Source of the DNA: Thozetella sp. PMI_491
Taxonomy: Eukaryota; Ascomycota; Sordariomycetes; Chaetosphaeriales; Chaetosphaeriaceae
Assembly (NCBI GenBank): GCA_021432635.1
Contig: MU270020.1
Location: 584,054-648,053 of the forward strand
Direction of reading: 5' to 3'
Length of the DNA: 64,000 bases
The position numbers were made by a program, and so were the translations under genes. Shown one piece after another: positions 34,262-44,586 of this stretch. The notes beneath the pieces were generated by a model that had not been told where the DNA came from, ran no database searches, and saw only the letters and a program-made list of their open reading frames with translations. Position 1 is the stretch's first letter. Each line of letters opens with the position of its first letter.

Positions 34262-34791
34262 GGCTGATTTGCCCAGAAGACAACGAGTTTGGACGATGAT
34301 GGAGTGTTGGGTATGAACCAAACCCGCACAGAAAAAAAAATAGCAGCAAGTAAAATTATCGACAATCAGCCAAGGTGCCCCGCCATACCTCAACGTCATT
34401 GGGCCCAAGTTTGCTAATGATTCACCGTCGGCCCCACTGTAGTTTAAGCATCTGCAGCTGCTGCCCCGCCACCCCCAGGCTCACATCCATGATGCATGTG
34501 CCAGCAACTAGGCCACGCAAGGGGCCGGGGGCCATCCCCTATGGAGTACTACCTTCCCGCGACTATCCCTTTCCATCACCAGATCAGTGCAACGACCAGG
34601 GAGTCTACGCCTCAGTGCATGATATTACCTGTGACGACTTGACGCTCGACCTGCCAGATTCGGTCTCTCTGCCCCAATAGCGAGACAGGGCGAAGAAATA
34701 TGCTGGCATTTATTGTGTACGGTGGGAATCACACTTGTTTAGGAAAGACCTCGATTCCAGCACGATATATCTCCGAAAGCACCGCCTTGTT
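34262..34791. other. Intergenic region
   Basis: About 530 bp between the RIO1 start and the glycosyltransferase stop. Nothing recognisable. Confidence 0.45.
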
Positions 34792-36084
34792 CTACTCCAG
34801 CTTTGTCTCCTTGACGACCTGTTCTATGATGTCGACAGCCTCCACCGGCCCGTCATGCTTCCTGAAATCCTTCATGACCTTCTCCGCCGCTACGCGGTAG
34901 CGTTTGTCGCCGAGGATCTTGGCAACGGCCTTCCCTATGGCCCGTTCACTCGGCGTGCTCGTCCGTAAATCGATCCCAGCACCCGACCAGGCCACGCGGC
35001 TGCTGGTATCCGCCTTGTCCTCGGACCTGCCGGCACACACCAGCGGCACCCCGAAGCTCAGCGCCGCCAGCACCCCCTGGTATCCGCCGTTGCTGACCAT
35101 GACGCCGACGTACGGCAGCAGGAGCGCGTGCGGCACGTATGCCGCCGTGCGCATGTTGGGCGCCACCAGGAAGTCGACGCCGAACGTCTCCTCCACGTTC
35201 TTGCCCGTGACCACCACCAGCAGGTCTTTCCGCGCAGCTAGTGCCCGCACCGTCGGCACCGCAAGGTCGCCTAGGCTCGCGGCGATGGTCCCCTGTGTGA
35301 CGTGCACGACCTTGTCTCGTGGGAAGGCGAGCAGCTCGTCCCACCACGCCGGCGGGACGAAGGCTGACATGTCCGGGGCGGGTATGAGCGGGCCCACGAA
35401 CTTGACCGACGGGCTCAGGTTCTTCCGAGGGAATTCCACCGCCGGGGTGTTGAGCATGATGTGCGCGAACTTGGAGAAGTGGCCGCTGGCGAAGCCCACG
35501 CCTGGGGGGAGCGGCCCGAGGCCCAACATCTTCCTCTCCTGGTTGATGAGGGCCTCCATCTTGGAGTGCAAAAGCCACTGCGCGAGGCGATGGACCAAGT
35601 CGTTCGCCCATTTACCCACGTAGGTCGTCGGCGGCTGGAGTCCTGTGCCCCAGGGCGGGATCTCTGGGTCCGGCGTAACGAGGGGGTTGATGCCGAGCGT
35701 CACATACGGCAGGCCAGTGAGGTCGTGCAGCGTGTGCGCGCCCCAGGTGCACCACTCGACGAAGAGGATGTCGGCGTCGAAGGTCTCCAGGACCCGCTGG
35801 TAATCGGCCACCTGGGCTGGTATGCGATCGGTCGCCAGCTTGCGCAGCAGAGAGACCATCTTGGCGGTGCCCGAGGTCCCCGGATCCGGCTGGATCTCGT
35901 CCCAGTGCACCAACGCTTCGGTCGACATGGCTTCGAAGCGGGCGCCAGTGGCGACTACCTTGGCTTGGTATTCTTGTCCCGTCAGCCAAACGACCTCGTG
36001 TCCGCGCTTCATGAGCTCAATGACGACAGGTTGCGTGGGGTTGAAGTGCCCTACATAGGGCTGGGTGGCGATGAGCACTCTCAT
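34792..36084 (-). CDS. Glycosyltransferase family 1 (UDP-glycosyltransferase, MGT-like)
   Basis: Transfers a sugar from a nucleotide donor to a small acceptor, probably for detoxification or decoration of metabolites. Single exon, 430 residues, GT-B fold. The catalytic His is His13 in QPYVGHFNP. The donor-side block reads AYVPHALLLPYVGVMVSNGG, then GVLAALSFGVPLVCAGRSED and SRVAWSGAGIDL. In this block the usual H-G-G of plant and bacterial enzymes is N-G-G. From general knowledge, a subgroup of fungal proteins has this change, so activity is not excluded. No signal peptide or membrane anchor, so it is probably cytosolic. A TATA-like TATAAAAC sits about 90 bp upstream on the minus strand. Confidence 0.88.
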   Translation of the reverse strand: MRVLIATQPYVGHFNPTQPVVIELMKRGHEVVWLTGQEYQAKVVATGARFEAMSTEALVHWDEIQPDPGTSGTAKMVSLLRKLATDRIPAQVADYQRVLETFDADILFVEWCTWGAHTLHDLTGLPYVTLGINPLVTPDPEIPPWGTGLQPPTTYVGKWANDLVHRLAQWLLHSKMEALINQERKMLGLGPLPPGVGFASGHFSKFAHIMLNTPAVEFPRKNLSPSVKFVGPLIPAPDMSAFVPPAWWDELLAFPRDKVVHVTQGTIAASLGDLAVPTVRALAARKDLLVVVTGKNVEETFGVDFLVAPNMRTAAYVPHALLLPYVGVMVSNGGYQGVLAALSFGVPLVCAGRSEDKADTSSRVAWSGAGIDLRTSTPSERAIGKAVAKILGDKRYRVAAEKVMKDFRKHDGPVEAVDIIEQVVKETKLE

Positions 36085-36916
36085 GCTGTTGCCCGCTTGT
36101 CGTGCCTTCGTGCCTCGACTCTGACCCAGAGAAGAACCAAAGCCCGCTGCGCTAGGAAGTTATGCGCACGTATCGTTTTATACCGCGCTTATGGGCAGTT
36201 AGATGCTTGTACGGCTACTGCCATCATTTGTCGATGAGGCCTAGGTGACGTGACAACGGTTACGCTTTTGCCCGCTCGGTCGCAATAGGATAATAGTGGG
36301 ATCCTGATGACTTGGATATGTATGGGGGTGGTGGCCCTTACGCTTCCGCGCGCATGTCTCAGCCATGACCTGCATTAGGTCGCGAGCTCTGCTCTAGCCC
36401 AAGGGCCGCGGCCACGTCGGTGGGACGGAACCAAGCACACTATCCAGACACAAAGACAGGAGGGGTTCAAACCTCGTGGAGGACGCATGGCAGCATAAAG
36501 GACACAATCTGCGACGTGCGGCCGTCGGCCACAGAGGCGAACATCAACGGTGGGGGGCTAGACACAAGACGGTAACCACGCGGGGGGTGTCCTGCAACCG
36601 GAAGCGTGGCTCCCCACGGCGGCCCAGGAGAGACGAGGCCACGCCTGCGACGCTCAAAGACATAACTATTCCGACGCCGCATGCAGCCTTCTCGGCCCCG
36701 CGGAGTGAGGAGAAACATTTCCTGGATTGTGTGCTTGCTATCTCGGGCAGCAGATCGATATATTCAAAGGGTACCGCATCCATTCCGAACCAGATGAAAT
36801 CCGCAGCCCCAAGGCAGTGTCCCCCAACAGTGCCTCCCGTCCGTCATTGCGACATTCCGTATGATGAACTCCGAAACCGATGCCAAAATGCGCCGCCGCC
36901 CGTGTGCCGCCCTTAA
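36085..36916. other. Glycosyltransferase promoter and intergenic DNA
   Basis: About 830 bp upstream of the glycosyltransferase and downstream of ATG17. No gene was seen. The TATA-like box at 36175-36182 is listed separately. Confidence 0.45.
36175..36182 (-). promoter_or_regulatory. TATA-like box, glycosyltransferase gene
   Basis: TATAAAAC on the minus strand, 91 bp before the ATG at 36084. Confidence 0.45.
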
Positions 36917-38576
36917 TCAGCGCCCGCTGTGGCCGCGGGGGCGGCGGTCCTTAGCCGCCTCAACCGAAGCTGGGCCCAAGGTCGACGAACTGCCCTCGCT
37001 CCTGCGCAACTGCGTCTGCGTGCTTCCCTCGCCCGCGTCGTCCACCGGCACCACCTCCCACCGTCGCAGCGGGGCGTTCATGTCGACCCACAGGTCGGTC
37101 GGCACGAACTCGCCCACCTCTTGGCGGAAGCCCTCGCGCTGCTTCCGGTCCGCCTCGACCAGCTTTTCGACGGCCTCGCGCGCCTTGCGCCACGTGTTCT
37201 GAATCTTGTCCTCCACGGCCCGGCGGCGCTCGACCTCCAGCACCAGGCCGTCGTAGGCGTTGGCATAGCCCTCGTAGAAGTGCCGTAGTTCCTCCATCTC
37301 GCCCAGCTTGCCAAAGATGATGTCCTTCTCGTTCTCCCAGCGCTGGATGTACTCCGACTCGGCGGCGACGTAGCTGTGTAGCCGCGAGCCGACCTCTTCG
37401 AGGACGTGACACGCTGCCACGGTTGCCAGGTAGGTGCGCTGGATCTGATCCGCTTGCTCCTTGAGCGCGCTAAAGTCGCTCTCCATCCGGTGGAGCACCG
37501 CCTCGAGCTCGGCCACTACCTCGTCCACCTCGGCCGCGTCCTCGATCACCACGCGCACGAGGTCGGCGTGCTCCTCGGCGCTCATGGGCTCCAGCTCCGC
37601 GATCTCTGCCTCCTGCTTCGCCAGGACGCCCGAGATGGATACGGGGTCGCCCGCTCCTTGTGACTGGGTCGCCTCGGCGGCCTTGCGCCTAGCCAGGGCA
37701 GCGCCGCCCTCGGTCGTCCGGACCGCGCGTACGCACTTGTCGAAGTGCATCGTCAGGGAGGTCAGGTGCTCGGCCATGCCCTGCGCGTGCGATGTGAGGA
37801 GAATGAGTAGATGGGGGATGGGTTGGTACGGCGAAGAACTCGAGGGAGACGGCGGTGCAGGGCTCGAGGCCATAGTCTTGGCCAGACTGCGCAGGTCGTT
37901 GTCGAAGCGCAGCAAATCGCCGTCAAATGATGTCTGGGCACCCTACGCCAAGGTCAGCATCCGTCTCGCGTGTCTCCGGAGGAAATCAGGCTGTCGCGCA
38001 TTGGCGGCTTACCCTGAGCTCGCCGAGGCTCGACTTGAGCGCATCGCGCATCTCATCTACGCTCTTTTCATCCACAAAGTCCATCAGACTCTTCTGCTCC
38101 TCTCCTTTGGGCCGAAAGACGCTTTCGACTCCGGTGTTGCTGAGCATGCTCATCGTCTTCTTCAGCTGGCCGTCGGCGTGGTCCAGTTGTCGGATCAGCC
38201 GCTTGAAATCGGACTTGCCAGCATCGTATACCTTTCCCATCCCCTTGCGCACCTGTCTCAGCAGGCGGGCCTGCTCGCCGATGCCGTTGCGGAGGAAGGC
38301 GGTCTGGGCGGAGAGGATTACTGATTGCTCGTGAAGCTGGCGGCCGTGGGTGGCGAGGTCGTTGGCGCGGAGGACGGTGTGGATGGAGGAGAGCGAGCGT
38401 TTGGCGGCGAGAAGGTGCTCGACAAGAACCTCGACGGGCACATCGCCGTCATGTACGGGGTCAGCATCGGGCGAGGGGCCCGGGCTCGGACTCGGGGCGG
38501 GGTTTGGCTGATGTCGGAGCGAGTCCGGGCGGGAGGACGAGTACCGCGAGGACGAGGCTGAACTGTGCGATGCCAT
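36917..38576 (-). CDS. ATG17: Autophagy scaffold protein ATG17
   Basis: Scaffold of the Atg1 kinase complex that organises the pre-autophagosomal structure after starvation. Minus-strand exons 38576-38013 and 37942-36917 give 529 residues; the 70-bp intron (GTAAGC / CGTAG) lies between codons. The ATG at 38576 has a good context (CGATGCCATGGCG read in reverse). A Ser/Pro-rich start is followed by VEVLVEHLLAAKRSLSSIHT, the typical opening of the ATG17 domain. Long helices then predict coiled coil, including ESDFSALKEQADQIQRTYLA and WENEKDIIFGKLGEMEELRH. The block FYEGYANAYDGLVLEVERRR and the late FVPTDLWVDMNAPLRRWE are distinctive of filamentous-fungal ATG17. The tail after this is basic and Ser-rich, probably disordered. 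Confidence 0.92.
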
Positions 38577-39368
38577 GGCGTGCGCCGGGAGGAGGGAGGC
38601 TCTGCGCAAAGATTGGGCATGTGACGTCAAAAAGATATGCTACAAAGAGGGAGGGAAGTTACTACAATAGGCAAGAATTGAAAGAGGGGGGGAGCGAGAA
38701 GCTGCACGTTGTAGAGCATATTAATGCATCTTTGTTGAAAAGCGAGCGCGATGGAGGGGAGGGGGGAAAGTGTGTAGTCGGGAAAGGCGAAGAGCCTCAG
38801 TTATCAGGGTCGACGAGATAAAGCTCCGGGGCCAAGCTTGCTAGCTCCCGAGCCGGTGGTGCGTGATGTCAGTTGGCCGACCGTGTGCTCAGACGTCCCA
38901 CAAGGCCCCACACGCCCGTCCCACAGCAGCCCAGAGAAAATTGTTAGTGCATCCCTTGGCCGTCCTTGCCCCTGTCTCAGCCGACGGCGCACCAGGCATG
39001 GCCACCGCCGCCCTGCCACCAATCATGCCCGGGCTGCCTCCTCCCGCCCCTGGATATCCAGCCGCGCGCGATCTGGGGAAGGTCTCTCGAAGTTAGCTAG
39101 TGAGCGTGCATCGACGGGCCGCTATGTTTTTCGTCACGGCGGGACACGGCCGGAAGTTCCCTGTGCTACGTTCTTGCAGGCACAGGCGATGATCACGGCA
39201 CTGGGACATGCACGCGGAGGCGAACCTGGATTCAACTCATCCTCCTGGGATTTGGGCTCTTCGTTCTGGCTTCCGCGTTCTGGGTATCAGGGTTTCTAGT
39301 GATATACAAGGCAGACCAAACGCTCGGGCTGTGCTGGCTGCGCACCTCTCTTTCCCGAGGCCGCCTCG
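38577..39368. other. Intergenic region
   Basis: About 790 bp carrying the ATG17 promoter on its left and the 3' side of the next minus-strand gene on its right. No gene recognised. Confidence 0.5.
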
Positions 39369-40534
39369 TCAGGCCCGGACTTTGACCACAATCTTACCCT
39401 TCGCCCTCTTCGTCTCGAGCTTCTCATAGGCCTAAGAGCGAGACGTGTCAGCCTTGAGCCATCAAGCATGTTGGGGGGGGGGATACGTGACGACATACCG
39501 CGGGCACTTCCTCAAAGGCGAACTCTGAGTCGATCAGACCATTCTTGATAGATCCATCTTCTACCAACTTGGCCGCCTCCTTGGCTATCGATCCCGCCGG
39601 CGCCAGTCCCAGCAGTCTGAAGGTTCTTGGGGTGCCCCCCAGGAACGTAGGGATGAGGTTGTTCTTGATGACGGGCACGATGCCCTGGCTCTTTCCGCCC
39701 GCGATGCTGATGAACCTGCCCTCCGGCTTGAGGTACTTGGGGGAGTTCCGGTAGAGGGGCTGGCTGCCCACCGTATCGAAGACGTAGTTGAACGGCTCCT
39801 CTTTGCACTGTTCGGCCAAGAACACCTCAAGCGGGTCATGAGCCTTGTAGTCGACGACCTGCTCCTGTCAGCACCGCCCATAAGAGAAAGCAGAATAGGT
39901 CTGCGCAAGCGCGCCATACCTCGTCGGCACCAAGCCCCTTCACCAGCGCAATGTTGGCCTCGGAGCATATGCCCGTGACCACGGCGCCTTTCGCCTTGGC
40001 TATCTGCACAAGGAGGGTGCCCACGCCGCCGCTGGCGCCGTTGATCAGCACCCGGTCTCCCTTCTTCAGCTGTGCCGACTTCTCCATGATATGGGCCGTC
40101 TGGCCGGCAATGCCCATGACGCCGGCCGCGGCGGCCAAAGGCAAGCTCTTGGGGCGGGCAGCGACCGAGTCGGCCGGAATCAGCACATACTCGGCCATAG
40201 AGCCCTTGCCGACGGCGATCTGGCTGACGGTCAAGGCTCCGCAGACCTCGGTCCCCACGGCGAGGTCCGCGGGCACGTTGGGGCCGGCCGCCACGATCTC
40301 GCCGGCAAAGTCCATGCCGGGGATGGGGTTGCGGCGGAACGGGATCCAGAGCGGAAGGTTGAGCATGAGGTGCACGTCGGCAGGGTTGAGCGCGGCATAA
40401 GAGATCCTGACGAGGATGTTGGAGCCGGTCGGCGCTCCGGGCGCTGGGTAGTCGGCCTTGAGCTGCAGGCCCTCCCCAGGCTGCGCGTTCTTGGCGACAA
40501 CCCATGCCTTCATCGTCTTGGGTATTGGTTCCAT
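39369..40534 (-). CDS. Quinone-oxidoreductase-like MDR protein
   Basis: NAD(P)H-dependent oxidoreductase of the zinc-free MDR branch (reticulon-4-interacting protein 1 / zeta-crystallin style). Minus-strand exons 40534-39920, 39858-39499 and 39431-39369 give 345 residues with introns of 61 and 67 bp, all between codons. N-terminal KTMKAWVV and YAALNPADVHLML, then PGMDFAGEIV, give the catalytic-domain pattern with no zinc-binding cysteines. The cofactor fold is GASGGVG at residues 166-172. FNYVFDTVGSQPLY and SIAGGKSQG follow, and the last short exon adds AYEKLETKRAKGKIVVKV, the standard family ending. In-frame ATGs at 40534 and 40513 are both possible; the first is used. Substrate unknown. Confidence 0.9.
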
Positions 40535-41635
40535 CTTGACAGTTGTCCTAGCGACCACCAAATTTTCTTAACGATGTGCGTCCCTTTTGTTCCGCGAATG
40601 GGTTTGCAGAGAGATGAAGTTTAGTGGGCAGGGATTTCGCGCATCGGCACTTTTTGGCCAGCTCAGACGTGCCAGACGCGCCGTTTCATCTTGGATGGCC
40701 CCCTGGCCGTGCTATGTGCCGTTCCCCTCCGCAGAATATTATAGTTGGGGAGAAGAAAAAAAATTGAAACTGATTGCCAAGCCATCTAACTAGACGAAAA
40801 GAGACTCATATTTTAATGGACAAATCGTCTTGGCTTCTCCCTTGTCTTGCCTATTCAAGCACTTAGCCTCCCAGACAGTCCTTGCCACTCGCTGGTGGGG
40901 AAGCAGGGAAGCAGGGAAGCCAGGGAAAAGCATAGGTAACCCTAACCCTTGAAATACAATACTGAAGCCGTTGCACCATGACGAGTAACTATTAGAAGCA
41001 TCTTTGCCCGATAGGCTTGCTAAGACATACTCCTATATAAATAACCCAATGTTGAGTTTTGCAGCGGGGACTATGCTAGAGCCAACAGCCGGTGACCAAT
41101 AACAGAAAGCCAGCCAGCCAGCCAGTTAGTTATACCAGACGCAACAGCTCAAAGAAGCCCCTTCCACGCGACGACTACCAAATAAATGGCCAAGCGCCTT
41201 GCGAAGTGCCGGGTCGATCGCTGCTGCTGCTTAGTGTCCTTACTAAGGGTCGCCAGTCCCTCTCGGCAGCTCATTTGCGAACCAAAAGCCAGACCCACAC
41301 GCGTGCACTGCCATCCAGGACGGGCAATCCACGTCTTCCGCTGTGCTCGAAGCCAGTCCGGCCGAATAAACGGGCGCTAGCGACCACGCCGGCTCGCCAT
41401 CTCTGACCATGGATTCCCTGCGTCGAGCCAAACAAACATGGCCCATAGCACCGTGCATCATCACAACAAAATGTGATGCCTGCTCAGGCTGCTCTTGGTC
41501 CCCATCATATCTCATCTCATCCCATACAGCCTAGGCTCAGCGCACAGGTCCCTCTCACCCGTGTGCCTGCATCGCAACCATACGGACCACCGGCTTATAG
41601 CAGCCAGCCGCGAGCCTGAAGGCTCACCGCCAAAC
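40535..41635. other. Divergent intergenic region with short repeats
   Basis: About 1.1 kb between divergent genes. It contains three GGGAAGCA-type units (about 40897-40926), a double TAACCC (40937-40948), and four AGCC units near 41104-41120. No gene was found. The two TAACCC copies are too few to call a telomere relic. Confidence 0.5.
40897..40926 (+). repeat. Short tandem repeat, GGGAAGCA unit
   Basis: About three imperfect copies of an 8-bp unit (GGGGAAGCA, GGGAAGCA, GGGAAGCC, then AGGGAA). Likely replication slippage. Confidence 0.6.
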
Positions 41636-42688
41636 ATGTCGACGTCCGGCCAGGCAACGTTTCCCCTTGCCCTTTCCTACACCTCCTTCACCATCGGCAT
41701 CGTCTCCTTCGTCGTCACTGTCCTCAACCTTCTCGCGCTATACGCCAGCGCCATCGCCACCATCCGGTCGGCACCGCAGGAGATCCGGGACGCGCTGGGG
41801 AACCTGCGGCAGCAGATATGCGAGGAGCGGGAGGCCCTCCGCCAGCAGCGGCGCGAAGTGCGCGATAGGACGCGCCACCACCGGCGCCGGTCTTCCCAGC
41901 GCTCACGGAGAAGCCATGAGAGCCCGCGGCACTCCCACGAGACCGCCTCTTCGTCGACGCTGAGCTACTCGGAGCAAACGCTCGCGCTGCACTACGTCAC
42001 GCTGAGGGACCTCTGGCAGCGCTTCAAGGCCCTCGAGCGGCCGTTCCTGGTGCACAGCGGCATCCGCGCCGAGGCCATCCGGCACGGCGACGTCTGGCGC
42101 GAGGAAGACCTGGACGACGAGAAGGTGCAGGCGGATCTAGAAAAGCACGGCGAGGTGGGCACCTTCGCCGACTGGTCCGCTATCTACCGGTGCGACTTTG
42201 TGCATCGCTTCATCTGGTGGCAGAGCAAGGCCGACGTCAGGCGCCTTGCAGACGAGGTGCAGCGAGTGATGCTGCGCAGGCTGGCAAGGGAGATGACCCA
42301 GACGCGGAAGATGGTCTGGCAGCTGCTGCCCCGGGGAGGGACCGACGGCGGGCCTGGACCGTACCATGGCGGTGACGGCAATGGCGGGCCCGGCCCGGCG
42401 CCGGCCGTGGCCGTGGTGAGAAGCATGAGCCGAACGCCTCGCCTGTCTGGGCAGAGCACACGGCCGCGAGAGCGGCACGTGAGCCAAGGCGCGGCGACTG
42501 TCTCGAGCTTCAGCGACAGCGACGCCAGGTCGCAGCACCCACACAGGGCCGAGAGGAAAGCGAGGAGACAGCGCGAGAGCAGCGTCGTGTCGGAGCATAG
42601 GACAAGCCAGCCCCGGACCGAGGTAGTCGTGGCAGAAAGATATCGCGATCCGCAGCGAAGGGGGGTGACAATTGCCGTAGCACGGTGA
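41636..42688 (+). CDS. Unrecognised membrane-anchored protein
   Basis: I do not recognise the family. Single exon from the ATG at 41636, 350 residues. One hydrophobic stretch at about 15-40 (SFTIGIVSFVVTVLNLLALY) can anchor the protein, followed by a helical, highly basic segment at about 48-90 (RQQRREVRDRTRHHRRRSSQ). A folded-looking middle part follows (TLRDLWQRFKALERPFLVHS, CDFVHRFIWWQSKADVRRL) with many aromatic residues. The C-terminal third is Gly/Pro-, Arg- and Ser-rich and probably disordered. By the positive-inside rule the basic part is likely cytosolic. It is convergent with another small membrane protein, 228 bp away. The conserved-looking aromatic middle supports a real gene. Confidence 0.68.
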   Translation: MSTSGQATFPLALSYTSFTIGIVSFVVTVLNLLALYASAIATIRSAPQEIRDALGNLRQQICEEREALRQQRREVRDRTRHHRRRSSQRSRRSHESPRHSHETASSSTLSYSEQTLALHYVTLRDLWQRFKALERPFLVHSGIRAEAIRHGDVWREEDLDDEKVQADLEKHGEVGTFADWSAIYRCDFVHRFIWWQSKADVRRLADEVQRVMLRRLAREMTQTRKMVWQLLPRGGTDGGPGPYHGGDGNGGPGPAPAVAVVRSMSRTPRLSGQSTRPRERHVSQGAATVSSFSDSDARSQHPHRAERKARRQRESSVVSEHRTSQPRTEVVVAERYRDPQRRGVTIAVAR

Positions 42689-42916
42689 TGCTCCAAGCTG
42701 GAGCGATGATACCACTAATGAGAAAGATCTTTTTTTTTCTGCCCTTAGGAGCTATGCCTGTTTCCATTCGCTAGTCACTCTCTGCTCCTTGCTTGCTATG
42801 TACAAACCCCCAACGGATACTTGTGGTCGTCGAGATACCGTGCGGTAGAGAACCGGGTGCGCAACTCTATGAACGCGGCCTTGTACCCACCCAGAAATTG
42901 CGCCAGCGTTGGGTGC

Positions 42917-43438
42917 CTACTTCTTCTTACCATTCAGCGCATCCAGCATGCTGAAAATGGCAAACATAATTATTACGGCAAACACGATGGGCATCATATC
43001 ATTCGTCCGGTGCCGAACGGCCTTTTTGGCGTCATCCTAGGAACGTGTTAGCTCTGGGGACAATCGCCACAATCCGTCTCTCCGATGCTCCTGGAGGGAG
43101 GCCCATACTTGCTTCCGGGCAATAAACCGCTGTACATCCTTGGATACCAGCATTCGCAGTCGCTGGGGCCAGGCCGGAGGGAGGATGTCCTCCAGCTCCT
43201 GCTCGGACAGGGCATATAGGTCCGCACCGATGAGATAGCGCATCCCATGGTTCGGATCGTCGCCGTCGTTCGTGTCCAGAGTGATCTGTAGGCTCTCCCC
43301 GCGCCACTGCACCATGAGATTTATCCAGGCGACCATGTCCTCGTGTGAAGAGCCCTGAGTCGGGAAGCGTTTGTATAGGAGCCCATCGGAGATTGTCTCG
43401 CTATCGCGCTGCCCAGCCGTGTTGTTTGGGTATGTCAT
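42917..43438 (-). CDS. Unrecognised tail-anchored small protein
   Basis: Minus-strand exons 43438-43109 and 43036-42917, 149 residues. The intron (72 bp) has a GTATGG donor, a CTAAC branch point and CCTAG acceptor, in phase 0. The soluble part includes MVAWINLMVQWRGESLQITL and ALSEQELEDILPPAWPQRL. Exon 2 encodes DDAKKAVRHRT, then a hydrophobic stretch (MMPIVFAVIIMFAIFSML) and ends GKKK. A single C-terminal membrane span closed by lysines suggests a tail anchor in the endoplasmic reticulum; a K-K-x-x-like ending is not exact. The frame stays open upstream to an in-frame TAG just before 43651, without an ATG, so an extra 5' exon ending there is possible and the start is uncertain. No known family recognised. 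Confidence 0.55.
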
Positions 43439-44586
43439 GTCTGGCAATGCTTTCTCAGATGGCGCAGAACGCGCGGCGGTAAGCCTTCGATCTATGGCCA
43501 GTGCGGGGGCCTGCGACACTGGTTCAATTGTTATCTCTAGCGATGACTTCCAATATGAGGCGGCTGGAAGCACGGCGACCGACCGTTGCTCTATGAGCAA
43601 TGGAGGAGTAGGCAGCCCCCAAAATCCTGGTGTTTGTGCTGTGCCACTCTAATGTTCGCGTGTGAGAGGTGCTAAGCCACCGGAGGCCGCCTTGGTCCCC
43701 TGAACCAACCAACGTAGTGTTGCTATCGATTTGATGCATCAATCCATACCCTTTACAGGAAGGAGATCCACATATATCGATCCCCAATTGTACTGTACAC
43801 CCACGATTATGGCTTGCGCGGGCATGTATATTGGAAAACTCGGTAATTTAGCCATCGACATGAAGCATCTTAGCGGTTAGTGAGAGCCTCAGCCGCTGCG
43901 GCATGTCGCTCCAGCTAGACAGTTTCGTTCGTGAGGGCGTATCTCATCGGCTCGCCACCCCGTATTCTAGAGATCAGGCTCCTTCATTCCCACAATAGAA
44001 CATATCCTGACCCACTCCCGGCATTTACGGTTTTTGCCCCGGCCTAGTCGTCGCCATATCCTCAAGTGCGTCATAGTTATCTCGGGGCAGTTCGAGTTGA
44101 GCAATACTGACTTAACCAGCAAAGCAATCTAGACTATCATTTCTCGCATTCAATCTCTTGCTCCAAATCAAGAGGCTAGAAAATAGTCCGGTTGACTCCA
44201 AGTGTGGTCCACGGCTTTTGCTGGTATTAGCCTTTCGTAGGCGTAGATTTCATTGGCCACGGCTTTTGCGGCATCTGAGGAAGTAGGGCCACTGGCACTA
44301 CAGCCGATATAGAGGCAAACAGAGCACATAACTGGTTCGCGCCATCGTCCCGAGGGCCGCTGGTTCGAGAAATTGCTGAGTTCGAACAACGCGGCACAAG
44401 TATACGGAGGGTAATCTTTGTTCAGCGTGTGCGCACGGCGGTTCATGGTCCTCGCACCCATGCGACGAGGTATCCAAATATAAAAGGGCATAGTACCAAC
44501 TACGGATCCGAAGCACTGCAACAAAGACCTCAGTCGGTTGCGCACCAGTCTTCTCATCTCCTTAGACTCGCAATAGTTTACGCATT
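43439..44586. other. Divergent intergenic region
   Basis: About 1.15 kb. It may include an upstream exon of the minus-strand gene (open frame to about 43650) and holds the promoter of the short-chain dehydrogenase, with a TATAAAAG at 44479-44486. Confidence 0.45.
44479..44486 (+). promoter_or_regulatory. TATA box, short-chain dehydrogenase gene
   Basis: TATAAAAG lies 101 bp before the ATG at 44587. Confidence 0.55.

Noticed and set aside
40937-40948. Two TAACCC units, telomere-like
   Set aside because: Two copies are expected by chance often enough. No longer array is present and genes continue on both sides.
43524-43787. 87-codon minus-strand frame upstream of the tail-anchored protein
   Set aside because: It overlaps the upstream open extension of that gene in another frame and has no motif. 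A 5' exon of the gene is possible here but not in this frame.
44168-44557. 129-codon ATG-initiated frame on the minus strand
   Set aside because: It covers the TATA box and promoter of the short-chain dehydrogenase gene and ends 30 bp before its ATG. No domain visible.
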